From Planctomycetota bacterium (GTDB taxonomy: Bacteria; Planctomycetota; Phycisphaerae; UBA1845; PWPN01), in the NCBI GenBank assembly GCA_022711465.1, contig JAKLEZ010000009.1:62001-126000 (forward strand): a stretch of 64,000 nucleotides of DNA, in the 5' to 3' direction. Positions 13,792 through 21,884 of this stretch are shown piece after piece. Positions within the stretch are counted from its first letter, which is position 1, and every line of letters starts with the position of its first letter. The notes below the pieces were generated by a model. That model saw only the letters and a list, made by a program, of their open reading frames with translations. It had not been told where the DNA came from and ran no database searches. Made by a program: the position numbers and the translations under genes.

Positions 13792-14505
13792 TCACGCCAC
13801 GCTGGGGGGACCTGCATCAGTCCCGGCGACGACCTTGTCGTTCTCGACGGCGGGCGGCTGAGCCAGTCCGAGAACCTGGGACAGAATCGCCCCGGTGATG
13901 AAGATGAGCGATAAACCGACCCGGACGGTCCATACCACCCCCTGTGCCTGGAACGGCTCCGTGGAGTCGCTCAACACCCGAGGCAGCGGTAGCTCCTGCT
14001 TGGTCATCGCCCAGCGAAGGAAGCCCAGGAAACCACCCGGCGGGTACCGCGTCCGGAGCTGATCCAGGAAGCCCTTCTGAACACCTTCTCGCAGCCGGAT
14101 CGTCTCCTCGGGACAGAGAGAACGGTACCTGAAGCTCCCCCGCACTGCCTTCTGAACGTCTCCGATGATGGGATACGGCCGAAGCCCGCCGGCTCCGTAC
14201 GTGTACAGGTTGTACCCACGCACGTTGCAGTACTCGCCGAACAGGCTGGTCGCCCAGATCACCAGACTGACCGCGATACCTACCACCCAGAGTGCAGGGA
14301 GAGGGAGCGGCCGGGCCGAGCGTCCAGACCGGTACATCGTCGCCCCGACCAGCAGGCAGAAGAGAAGGCAGAAGAACAGGCCGAGGTAGAACGGCAGAGC
14401 GGCCAGCGTGGCCAACAGCCAGCCGACGGGCACCCCCAGGGCGCATCCGGCCAACAGCACGATCGGAACTCGCCCCGCTCGACGGTGGGGTACAGTGTCG
14501 GTCAC
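13792..14505 (-). CDS. Hypothetical membrane protein
   Basis: A 237-residue protein of unknown function. It starts with GTG in a GTGA overlap with the upstream oxidoreductase stop and has GGAG 5 nt before it. Hydrophobic segments are visible at about 13-55 (a two-helix hairpin), 70-90 and near the C-terminus at about 200-220. The middle is a soluble stretch containing SFRYRSLCPEETIRLREGVQ and two or three cysteines. The end is a short polar tail. No family motif is recognised; the coupling suggests co-expression with the Gfo/Idh protein. Confidence 0.65.
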   Translation of the reverse strand: MTDTVPHRRAGRVPIVLLAGCALGVPVGWLLATLAALPFYLGLFFCLLFCLLVGATMYRSGRSARPLPLPALWVVGIAVSLVIWATSLFGEYCNVRGYNLYTYGAGGLRPYPIIGDVQKAVRGSFRYRSLCPEETIRLREGVQKGFLDQLRTRYPPGGFLGFLRWAMTKQELPLPRVLSDSTEPFQAQGVVWTVRVGLSLIFITGAILSQVLGLAQPPAVENDKVVAGTDAGPPSVA

Positions 14506-15965
14506 AGCGTCTCCGGTACGACGAACGGCTTGCGGTACTCCGCGAAGATCATCTTGGCCGCCTCGGCATCGCCAGTGATGGTCTCGGCTTTGGCATCAAC
14601 GGTCAGCTTGCGGCCAAGGACGTACTCGGTCTCCTCGAGCTTGACGCCATTGCCCTTGAGGTGCTCCTCCATGCGGCCCAGCGTTTCGTAGGCGTCCTTG
14701 TTGTCACCGAAGGCCTTGGTCTTCGGGTTGAACGGTGCCGGCTTGCCAAGTTGCTGGGACAGGCATGCCAGGTGGCATAGGGCACTCGAGTAGTGACCTT
14801 CCAGGATCTCAGCGTTGAGATCGGTTATCTTGCGGCTCTTGACCGCGGCAATGAAGTTGGCGAAGTGATCCTCGCCGCCCGGGCCGCGGGACTCGTCCAC
14901 TTTGGGCAGCGGGGCCGGCTGGTTGCTGTCCTTCGGATAGAACTTCCTGTCCACGATCATCCCCGCCTCGAGGTGGAAGATGTTGCCGATTCCGGAGCCG
15001 TGGAACTTCTTGGTCTCCAGGCCGCGGACCTCGAAAATGAGCTGGGTGTCGCCGAAATCCATGATCGCCAGCTGCGTGTTGGGCGTCTGTCCCTGGTCCT
15101 TGTAGCCGAATCGGCCGCCGAGGCTGATGACACTCTTGGGCAAGGTCGCACCCGGAATGCCCCAGCGGGCGATGTCCATCTGGTGGACGCCCTGGTTGCC
15201 GATGTCGCCGTTGCCAAAGTCCCAGAACCAGTGCCAGTTGTAGTGGACCAGGTTCTCGTGGTAGGGCTGCTCGCGGACTGGCCCGAGCCACAGGCCGAAG
15301 TCGAGTTCCTTCGGCGGCTGGGCAATCTCCTTGAATCCGATCGAGCCGCGCGGCTTGTAGCACAACGCCCGGGCAACCAGCAGCTTGCCGAGCTTGCCGC
15401 TCTTGATGACCGCGACCACGTTGGCCCATGCCGCGTCGCTGCGGCTCTGGGTGCCATGCTGGACAATCCGATTGTACTTGCGGGCCGCATCAGCGGCCAC
15501 ACGGCCTTCGTGGACGTTGTGGCTCATCGGCTTCTCGACGTAGACGTCCTTGCCCGCCTGGCAGGCCCAGATCGTCATCAGCGCGTGCCAGTGGTTCGGG
15601 GTGGCGATCGACACCACGTCCACGCTCTTGTCCTCGAGCACGCGGCGAACGTCCTGAACCATGACCGGGGCCTTGGCGCCCTTCGCTTCAAGCTGCTTGT
15701 CCCACTTGGCGAAGAGCCGGCTGTCCGGGTCAACCAAGTAGGCCAACTCACACTCGTTCTTCCTGCCCACGAAGGCCCCGATGTGGGAGCGGCCCCGGCC
15801 GTTCACACCCGCCACCGCCACGCGGATCCGGTCGTTGGCTCCGAGCGTTCCCTGGGCCTGGGGTGCCGCTTGTGTCCGACGAGCCGCCGTGGATGCCATC
15901 AGACCGGCCGCCGTGACCACACCCGTCCGAATCACCTCTCGCCTTGTCCATTTCTGATTGCCCAT
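14502..15965 (-). CDS. Tat-exported Gfo/Idh/MocA-family oxidoreductase
   Basis: A 487-residue NAD(P)-dependent dehydrogenase-like protein of the large planctomycete set thought to act on sugars outside the cytoplasm. The ATG at 15965 is chosen because GGGAGG precedes it by about 8 nt and the protein then opens with a twin-arginine signal (R8 R9 in WTRREVIRTG), a hydrophobic stretch and an Ala-rich cleavage region. A Rossmann domain follows (RVAVAGVNGRGRSHIG), with the family motifs ATPNHWHALMT and VYVEKPMSHN. The latter lysine is the usual catalytic base. The C-terminal alpha/beta domain includes NYNWHWFWDFGNGDIGNQG-type residues. Substrate unknown. Confidence 0.9.
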   Translation of the reverse strand: MGNQKWTRREVIRTGVVTAAGLMASTAARRTQAAPQAQGTLGANDRIRVAVAGVNGRGRSHIGAFVGRKNECELAYLVDPDSRLFAKWDKQLEAKGAKAPVMVQDVRRVLEDKSVDVVSIATPNHWHALMTIWACQAGKDVYVEKPMSHNVHEGRVAADAARKYNRIVQHGTQSRSDAAWANVVAVIKSGKLGKLLVARALCYKPRGSIGFKEIAQPPKELDFGLWLGPVREQPYHENLVHYNWHWFWDFGNGDIGNQGVHQMDIARWGIPGATLPKSVISLGGRFGYKDQGQTPNTQLAIMDFGDTQLIFEVRGLETKKFHGSGIGNIFHLEAGMIVDRKFYPKDSNQPAPLPKVDESRGPGGEDHFANFIAAVKSRKITDLNAEILEGHYSSALCHLACLSQQLGKPAPFNPKTKAFGDNKDAYETLGRMEEHLKGNGVKLEETEYVLGRKLTVDAKAETITGDAEAAKMIFAEYRKPFVVPETL

Positions 15966-16192
15966 GGTCGACGCCTCCCTCGCGCGGTTCAGTGACAGAA
16001 GTTCCCACCGATCCGGGTGACGCCCCGGGATCGCCGGCTCCAGTTTAACCTCCCGTCGACGTGCCGTAAACGCCACGACTAACGGCATTTGACACCCTCC
16101 CGAGTCTGCTCCTACAGTGTGCGCGAGTCGCCCCAACGGATGGCGTGGGTTGAGCGATGTCACCTTGGGCCATTGCCAGAGACGGAGCGAAC

Positions 16193-16501
16193 GTGTCACG
16201 ACTCGACAGGATCAAACAGATGCTGGCGGCCGAGCCGGCCGATGTCTTCCTCAACTTCTCCCTGGCGATGGAACTGGTCAAGGAGGGTCGTCAGGAGGAT
16301 GCGGTGGCCCAATTCGCGCGGGTCAGCGAGCTCGACCCCGCCTACGTGCCGGCCTACTTCCAGCAGGCCAACGCGCTCCTGGCCATCGACCGGAAGGCGG
16401 ATGCCAAGGCAGTCCTGCAACGAGGCATCGCCGCCGCTCAGAAGGTTGGTGACAAGCACGCCGCCAGCGAGATGGGGCAGATGCTGAGCCTGCTGGGGTA
16501 G
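16193..16501 (+). CDS. Small tetratricopeptide-repeat protein
   Basis: A 102-residue protein made almost entirely of TPR-type helices: a first repeat around FLNFSLAMELVKEGRQEDAVAQF and a second around YVPAYFQQANALLAIDRKA with a partial third. Such proteins mediate protein-protein contacts; the partner is unknown. The GTG at 16193 is preferred because GGAG is 6 nt upstream and the protein then starts MSRLDRIKQM. An ATG at 16157 would add 12 residues. It is divergent from the oxidoreductase gene. Confidence 0.75.
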   Translation: MSRLDRIKQMLAAEPADVFLNFSLAMELVKEGRQEDAVAQFARVSELDPAYVPAYFQQANALLAIDRKADAKAVLQRGIAAAQKVGDKHAASEMGQMLSLLG

Positions 16502-16899
16502 CGGGCCGAAAGCCGAAACACCGCTTGACCGAACTCGCCAGAGTTCGAAAGCCGAGGCAGGGCTTGCCCCCCGCGAACTCCGGATACGGCGGGTGACAAG
16601 GACGGCCGGAGTGAAGCGCGGCCGGCACGCCCAACCAACTGGTCTGGCGGTGTTCCGCAAACGGCATCCCGAATCCGGGTTCTGGCTCGTGGGCAAGCCG
16701 GGTGTCTCCCGGGCGAACTTCACGAGCTTCCCGGCCCAGAAGTGGTTCCCGCCGTCCACCTCAATGCAGGAGGACTGCGACATGGGTGTCTGATCCGCCT
16801 TTCCATGCCCGTTGGAGCGGAGGAATGGGTCTTGCGCCAAGCCGCCTGGACGGGAGGATGCGAATCGGCACGCAGAGGTTCGCGTGGAGGTAGCCCTTC
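16502..16899. other. Intergenic region with hairpin, no gene
   Basis: About 400 bases between the TPR gene and the MFS gene. Apart from the hairpin at its left end, only unsupported ORFs are found. A 66-residue ORF (16593-16793) has no ribosome binding site and no recognised motif. Confidence 0.4.
16530..16547 (+). terminator. Hairpin after the TPR gene
   Basis: CGAACTC pairs perfectly with GAGTTCG (7 bp) around a GCCA loop, 28 nt after the TPR stop. No U-tract follows, so it may instead be part of an intergenic repeat. Confidence 0.3.
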
Positions 16900-18225
16900 G
16901 TGGACGGACCTGAAGTCCTCTCATCCGCCGGATCAGCCGCTCCGCACGCCCGCGAGGTGACCCGGCTTCGTGATGTGTCGCGGGCCCAGTGGAAGTCCGG
17001 GCTGGCCGCGTGGCTGGGGTGGCTGTTCGACGGCCTGGACATGCACCTCTATACGCTGGTGGCGCTCCCGTTCGTGGCCGAGCTGCTGGCCACACAAGGG
17101 ACGGATCCGCGGGTGAAGGAGTACGGCTCGTGGATTCAGGCCTCCTTCCTGGTCGGCTGGGCGCTGGGGGGCGGCTTCTTCGGGCGGGTCGGTGATCGCC
17201 TCGGTCGCACCCGGGCTCTGGTACTGACCATTCTGACCTACGCGTTGTTCACCGGCCTGTCCTTCTTCGCCCAGACCTGGTGGCACCTGTTCATCTTCCG
17301 CTTCCTGGCCGCGCTGGGCATCGGCGGCGAGTGGGCGGTGGGTGCGTCGCTGCTCTCCGAGACCTGGCCGCGCCGGTGGCGACCGTGGATGGCGGCCGTG
17401 CTGCAGACCGGCGGCAACCTGGGCATCCTCCTGGCCTGCTCCGCGTACTGGGTGGTCTCGCACCTCGCTCTGCCCAACCGCGGTGTGTTCCTGGTGGGCG
17501 TATTGCCCGCCCTGATGGTTCTGTGGATTCGCCGCTCGGTGCCCGAGTCGGACGAGTGGCATCAGGCCACAACGCAGCGGGCCGGCCGGGCGCCCGGGGT
17601 TGCCAGCCTGTTCCGCGGCGGCATCCGCCGGACCACCCTGCTGGCAATGGCCGTCTGTGCGACCGCGCTGACCGGTCATTGGGCTTTCCTGTTCTGGTCG
17701 ACGCAGCATCTGCGCAGCCTCCTGGACCGCGAGGGCTGGCCCGCCTCACAGGTCGGGGCCCAGGTGAGCGAAGCGTTCATGCTGGTGATCGGGGTGTCGA
17801 TCGGCGGCAACTTCCTGGCCGCAGCCCTCGCCCGGCGAGTGGGCTTTCGCCGAGCGATCGCCCTGTTGTGTGTGGCCTACTTCTGCTGCCTGACCGTGTG
17901 CTATGGTGTTCCGCGCGATCCTGACGGCCTGTTGTACTTCCTGGCGGCCATCGGCGTCTGTCACGGCGTATTCGCCCTGTTCACCATGTACCTGCCGCCG
18001 CTCTTCCCGACGCTGCTGCGGACGACCGGCGCGGGGTTCTGCTTCAACATCGGCCGCATCGTGGCCGCCTTCGGCACGGTCTTCTTCGGCCTGTTTGCCA
18101 GGGTCGGCGACTACCGCCTTGCCCTGTGGTACGCCGCGTTCCTGTTCATCCCCGCCGGGGCGATCGCCCTGTTCCTGCCGGAGAATCCGGCTCCTCAGAA
18201 TCCCGAGGCCGCCGCGGCCTGCTGA
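16900..18225 (+). CDS. MFS transporter, metabolite:proton symporter type
   Basis: A 441-residue inner-membrane protein with about 12 hydrophobic segments. A polar N-terminus of about 35 residues is followed by WLFDGLDMHLY (an acidic motif in TM1). Next comes the loop 2-3 signature GRVGDRLGRTRAL, then the FRFLAALGIGGEWAVGASLL segment typical of sugar and organic-acid symporters of the MHS/SHS groups. The GTG start at 16900 has GGAGG 9-10 nt upstream. The transported compound cannot be told from sequence, and neighbours (an aminotransferase and an orphan domain) do not settle it. Confidence 0.87.
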   Translation: MDGPEVLSSAGSAAPHAREVTRLRDVSRAQWKSGLAAWLGWLFDGLDMHLYTLVALPFVAELLATQGTDPRVKEYGSWIQASFLVGWALGGGFFGRVGDRLGRTRALVLTILTYALFTGLSFFAQTWWHLFIFRFLAALGIGGEWAVGASLLSETWPRRWRPWMAAVLQTGGNLGILLACSAYWVVSHLALPNRGVFLVGVLPALMVLWIRRSVPESDEWHQATTQRAGRAPGVASLFRGGIRRTTLLAMAVCATALTGHWAFLFWSTQHLRSLLDREGWPASQVGAQVSEAFMLVIGVSIGGNFLAAALARRVGFRRAIALLCVAYFCCLTVCYGVPRDPDGLLYFLAAIGVCHGVFALFTMYLPPLFPTLLRTTGAGFCFNIGRIVAAFGTVFFGLFARVGDYRLALWYAAFLFIPAGAIALFLPENPAPQNPEAAAAC

Positions 18226-18321
18226 CCTCGTCGCCCGGCTACGTCTCCGCGCTGCCCATCGATATGGGACCTCCGGCCTGGCCATCCGGGCATCCGGCCC
18301 GGTGACCGATCGTCGCTTGGG

Positions 18322-18789
18322 GCAAGCAACAACAACCAGCCGCCCGTGATCGGCGGGGCCACGCAGTCGCCGGCGACGGTGATGGCCGCCTGCCCCGTGT
18401 GGGTGACGGCCACGGTGACCGACGACCGCGGCGCCGTGGCTGTGGTCCTGACCTACGACGCGGGCGACGGGGCCGGGACCCTTGGCATGGACGACGACGG
18501 TGCCCACCACGACGGCACTGCCGGTGACAGCGAGTACGGCGTCCAGATTCCCGGCTCCGCGTGCGGCAGAACGGTGAATTGCTACATCACGGCCATCGAC
18601 TATGGCGCGCAGACCACCGATCCGGCCAGCGCTGCGATCGTGCACTACTCGTACGACGCTATTCACTCCAACCACGACAGTCACGAACCTGTCGAACCTG
18701 GGAACGTGACGGGATTGCGATCGGCGGTCGGTCGGCGGAATGCCGCGGGCTGGCGACGCCTCGCTCTCCTTCTTGCCCAGGTGACCTGA
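18322..18789 (+). pseudogene. Orphan C-terminal fragment of a secreted-protein domain
   Basis: The frame is open from just after the MFS stop to the TGA at 18789 but has no signal peptide, and the only plausible start (GTG 18346) lacks a ribosome binding site. From about 18322 it reads NNNQPPVIGGATQSPATV and then an immunoglobulin-like beta segment with DDDGAHHDGTAGDSEYG and VNCYITAIDYGAQTTDP, as in large planctomycete secreted proteins. After YSYDA the translation loses this character. The simplest reading is a remnant of a larger exported protein whose N-terminal part has been lost. A small free-standing protein cannot be excluded. Confidence 0.4.
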
Positions 18790-18872
18790 GGCCCGGGCAT
18801 GATATGATGGGCTTGCGGGCGGCCCCGCGGCACCCAGCCGAGGGGGGGCGCCCGGCGAGGAGCCCTGCCGTC

Positions 18873-20249
18873 ATGGTGAACACCGGCGAGCCGTCCGACT
18901 CACGGCCAATGCTGCCTCCTTGCGATCATGCTCCGGCCCGATACACGGGGCCGGGTCCGGAGGAGATTCTCGCGCTGCGTCGCGACTATCTCGGGCCGGG
19001 CGCGTTCACCTACTACCGCCGGCCGCTGTGCATCCTCGAGGGCCGGCTGCAGTACGTGTGGGACCACGCCGGCCGTCGCTATCTCGACGCGGTAGGTGGG
19101 ATTGCCAGCATCAGCGTAGGGCATTGCCACCCGAAGGTCACTGCCGCCGCCTGCGAGCAGCTTAACCGGCTGGTTCACACAACCACGCTTTACCTCCACC
19201 CGACGGTTGTCGCCCTGGCCCGGGTGCTGGCCGCTCACATGCCCCACGGCTCCGGTCTGCAGGCGGCCACCTTCGCGAATTCCGGCAGCGAGGCCAACGA
19301 TCTGGCCACCATGATGGCTCGGCTGCACACCGGGCGTTCCCAGGTGCTCGCCCTGCAGAATGGCTACCACGGCGGGACGCAGACCACGATGGCGTTCACC
19401 GCCTTGGGAACCTGGCGGTTTCCGCTTCCAACGCCGCAGGATGTTGCCTTCTGCCCGCCGGGCTATTGTTACCGCTGCCCGTTTGGCCTGAGCCATCCCG
19501 GCTGCGATCTGAAGTGCGCCCGCAGCGTCGAAAACACGATCCGCTACGAGACCTGTGGCGAGGTGGCCTGCTTCATCGCCGAGGCAGTCCAGGGCGTCGG
19601 CGGCGTGGTCGTGCCGCCGCCGGGTTACTTCCAGATCGTGTATGACATCGTTCGCCGGCACGGCGGGCTGTGCATCGCCGACGAAGTCCAGGCCGGACTG
19701 GGTCGCACCGGGCGGCACTTCTGGGCGTTCGAGAACTGGGGCGTGGTACCCGACATGGTGACCGTAGCCAAGGGCATCGCCAACGGGGCTCCACTATCCG
19801 CCTGCGTGACCCGGCAGGAGGTGGCCGCGAGCATGACACGGCGGCTGCACTTCAACACCTTTGCGGGCAACCCGGTTTCGGCTGCCCAGGCGCTGGCGGT
19901 GCTCCGGACCATCGAGGAGGAGCGGCTGCGTGACAACGCCGAGCGGGTGGGCGCCTACTTGAAGACCGGCCTGCTGGCCCTGCAGGAGCGATGCGAGCTG
20001 ATCGGCGAGGTTCGCGGCATGGGCTTGCTCATCGGGATCGAACTGGTCAAGAATCGAGTCACCAAGGAGCCGGCGGGCGAGGTGGCGGCCGAGGTGTGCG
20101 AGCGGGCCAGGGATCGCGGTCTGCTGGTCGGCAAGAGCGGCCTATCCGGCAATGTGCTGCGTCTGACGCCGCCCCTGTGCCTCACTCGCGACGACGCGGA
20201 GTTCGTGGTTGACTGCCTGGCCGAGTGTCTGCCAGGGCTTGGCGGCTGA
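18873..20249 (+). CDS. Class III PLP-dependent aminotransferase (AGXT2-like)
   Basis: A 458-residue enzyme of the ornithine/alanine-glyoxylate aminotransferase 2 group. Visible features are FANSGSEANDLATMMAR (phosphate-binding GSEAN), HGGTQTT, the Asp that contacts the PLP pyridine in IADEVQAGLGRTG, and the PLP lysine K300 in VTVAKGIANG. The ATG at 18873 has GAGGAG about 10 nt upstream; a much longer open frame to 18561 crosses the orphan fragment in another frame and is not credible. A cysteine-rich insert (CPPGYCYRCPFGLSHPGCDLK) after about residue 190 occurs in the AGXT2-like subgroup. The exact amino donor is not predictable. Confidence 0.9.
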   Translation: MVNTGEPSDSRPMLPPCDHAPARYTGPGPEEILALRRDYLGPGAFTYYRRPLCILEGRLQYVWDHAGRRYLDAVGGIASISVGHCHPKVTAAACEQLNRLVHTTTLYLHPTVVALARVLAAHMPHGSGLQAATFANSGSEANDLATMMARLHTGRSQVLALQNGYHGGTQTTMAFTALGTWRFPLPTPQDVAFCPPGYCYRCPFGLSHPGCDLKCARSVENTIRYETCGEVACFIAEAVQGVGGVVVPPPGYFQIVYDIVRRHGGLCIADEVQAGLGRTGRHFWAFENWGVVPDMVTVAKGIANGAPLSACVTRQEVAASMTRRLHFNTFAGNPVSAAQALAVLRTIEEERLRDNAERVGAYLKTGLLALQERCELIGEVRGMGLLIGIELVKNRVTKEPAGEVAAEVCERARDRGLLVGKSGLSGNVLRLTPPLCLTRDDAEFVVDCLAECLPGLGG

Positions 20250-20478
20250 AAACCGTCTGGCGAAACGACTCGATAGGCCATGACCGGCGGCGGGGCCACG
20301 TCGGCGGCCGTCAGCGGCTTGAACGTGTCCGCACCGCCCGGTCCGGCGTGCCATCCGCACAATCACGCCCGGGCCGTCACCATCCTCACGATCCGATCTC
20401 GCATCGCACAACCCGGTTCTGCACAAACCACTCCGGCTCACCAGCTGCACACCCGACCAGGATAATGAAGCCGAGGCT

Positions 20479-20540
20479 GAGCTTGAAAAGGAGAGAGGCT
20501 GAGCTTGAAGCGGAGAGAAACCGAGCTTGAAAAGGATAGA
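20479..20540. repeat. 22-bp tandem repeat, about 2.8 copies
   Basis: GAGCTTGAA(A/G)(A/C)GGAGAGA units begin at 20479, 20501 and 20523, each 22 bp apart, with a shortened third copy. The period is not a multiple of three, so it is not a coding repeat in one frame. Confidence 0.75.
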
Positions 20541-20740
20541 CCGCCCCACGCGTCGGCGCTCTGCTCCTCAAACACCGCTCGCGCCCCGTCCATCCCTCCA
20601 TCTCCGGAACACCCAACGTGATGTCAGCGCGGGAAGCGGCCTTCGGTCACCATCCCGTCAGATCTTTGACATCTGCACAGACCGCTGCCGTCAGCCATCA
20701 GACAGAACGTTGTACCCTGGCAATCTGGGCAAACCTTGGG

Positions 20741-20841
20741 TTCGTTTGGCGCTGACCCTTCACTCCAGAACCGCCACACCAGGCCCCTGGCGGGGTCGCC
20801 AACGCCGGTCCAGCCCGGAACGGTTGGCTTCGTTTGGCGCT
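20741..20841. repeat. 13-bp direct repeat TTCGTTTGGCGCT
   Basis: Exact copies at 20741-20753 and 20829-20841, 88 bp apart, within non-coding DNA. Probably pieces of a dispersed intergenic repeat. Confidence 0.5.
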
Positions 20842-20988
20842 TCGAGATCCTGACCACACCCCCCGCCCAACGCGCCGCGCCCCCATCCGACCGGGTTGGC
20901 ACCCACCCCTCTGGCGAATCGCCGACCGCTCATCCCCGCCCGCTGATCCCGCACTGCCAACCGCCGACCGCAACTTGTGCCGCCCACC

Positions 20989-21618
20989 TCAGCGGGGGAG
21001 CAATCCCCTGTCTTGGAGGTGAGCAAGCACGGTTGCGGCCGCTTCCTGGGGAGTGACCCTGTCGTTGGCCAGGACCAGTTCCGGCTTGAGTGGAGCCTCG
21101 TAGGGGTCGTCCACGCCGGTGAAGCCCATGCCCTTGCCGGCGGCCAGGGCGGCGCGGGCTTTCTTGTACAGGCCCTTGGGGTCGCGTTGCTCACAGATCT
21201 CGATGGGGACGTCGACGAAGACCTCGATGAAAGGCAGGCCGGCTTCCTCGTGGATCTTGCGGGCCAGGTCGCGGTCCTTGCGGTAAGGGCTGATGAAACT
21301 GGTCAGGGAGAACAATCCGGCGTCGGCGAACAGCTTGGTGACCTCGCCGATCCGGCGGATGTTCTCTTCGCGGTCGGAGGCGGAAAAGCCCAGATTCTTG
21401 TTGAGTCCGTGGCGGATGTTGTCCCCGTCGAGGACGTAGGCCAGCCGGCCGGAAGCGATCAGGGCGTGCTCGACGGTGAAGGCGATGGTGCTCTTGCCGC
21501 ACCCACTCAGGCCGGTGAACCAGATGGTGGCCCCCTTCTGGCCCAGGAGCTTGTGGCGATCCTCGCGGCCGACGTGTCCCTCGTGCCAAGTGATGTTGGT
21601 TGCCTTGATCTCGGTCAT
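20989..21618 (-). CDS. cysC: Adenylyl-sulfate (APS) kinase
   Basis: Phosphorylates adenosine 5'-phosphosulfate to PAPS, the sulfate donor for sulfotransferases and assimilation. The 209 residues include the family N-terminus TNITWHEGHVGREDRHKLLG, the Walker A motif GLSGCGKST (36-44), the APS-binding DGDNIRHGLN and FISPYRKDRDLAR, and the C-terminal DDPYEAP motif. Length and motifs match CysC. The ATG at 21618 has GAGGAG about 8 nt upstream. No sulfate adenylyltransferase or PAPS reductase gene is next to it, so its role may be PAPS supply for sulfotransferases; that is inference. Confidence 0.95.
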   Translation of the reverse strand: MTEIKATNITWHEGHVGREDRHKLLGQKGATIWFTGLSGCGKSTIAFTVEHALIASGRLAYVLDGDNIRHGLNKNLGFSASDREENIRRIGEVTKLFADAGLFSLTSFISPYRKDRDLARKIHEEAGLPFIEVFVDVPIEICEQRDPKGLYKKARAALAAGKGMGFTGVDDPYEAPLKPELVLANDRVTPQEAAATVLAHLQDRGLLPR

Positions 21619-21884
21619 TCCGTTCGCTCCTCGTCCTGTGTTTCGATGGGCCGCTCCTGAAGGGGCCGCTTGGTTGACGGAAGGGGGTTACTATAGGGAG
21701 GGCGGGCGGCAGACTCAAGCCGGGCGGGCGCCGAGGATGAAGAGGTAGAGACTTGCGAGGGTGGTGGAAGCCTGGAGCATGTCTTTCCTGCCCCGCACGG
21801 GGATGGTTGGCCGCGAATGGCCCTGGCGTGGTGGGGCATTCGCGGCGTTCCAGCTGCTTGTTTCCGAGTTGCCAGGAAGGGATC

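Larger units (their letters stand above)
20250..20988. other. Long intergenic region with short repeats
   Basis: About 740 bases without a supported gene between a plus-strand and a minus-strand gene. It contains a 22-bp tandem repeat and a 13-bp direct repeat, listed separately. All ORFs here are short, Pro/Arg-rich and without ribosome binding sites. Confidence 0.5.

Noticed and set aside
18561..18872. 104-residue N-terminal extension of the aminotransferase
   Set aside because: It crosses the orphan domain fragment in another frame, has no family similarity, and a good ribosome binding site lies before the ATG at 18873.
20479..20540. CRISPR array
   Set aside because: The tandem 22-bp units are directly joined with no spacers, and no cas genes are nearby.
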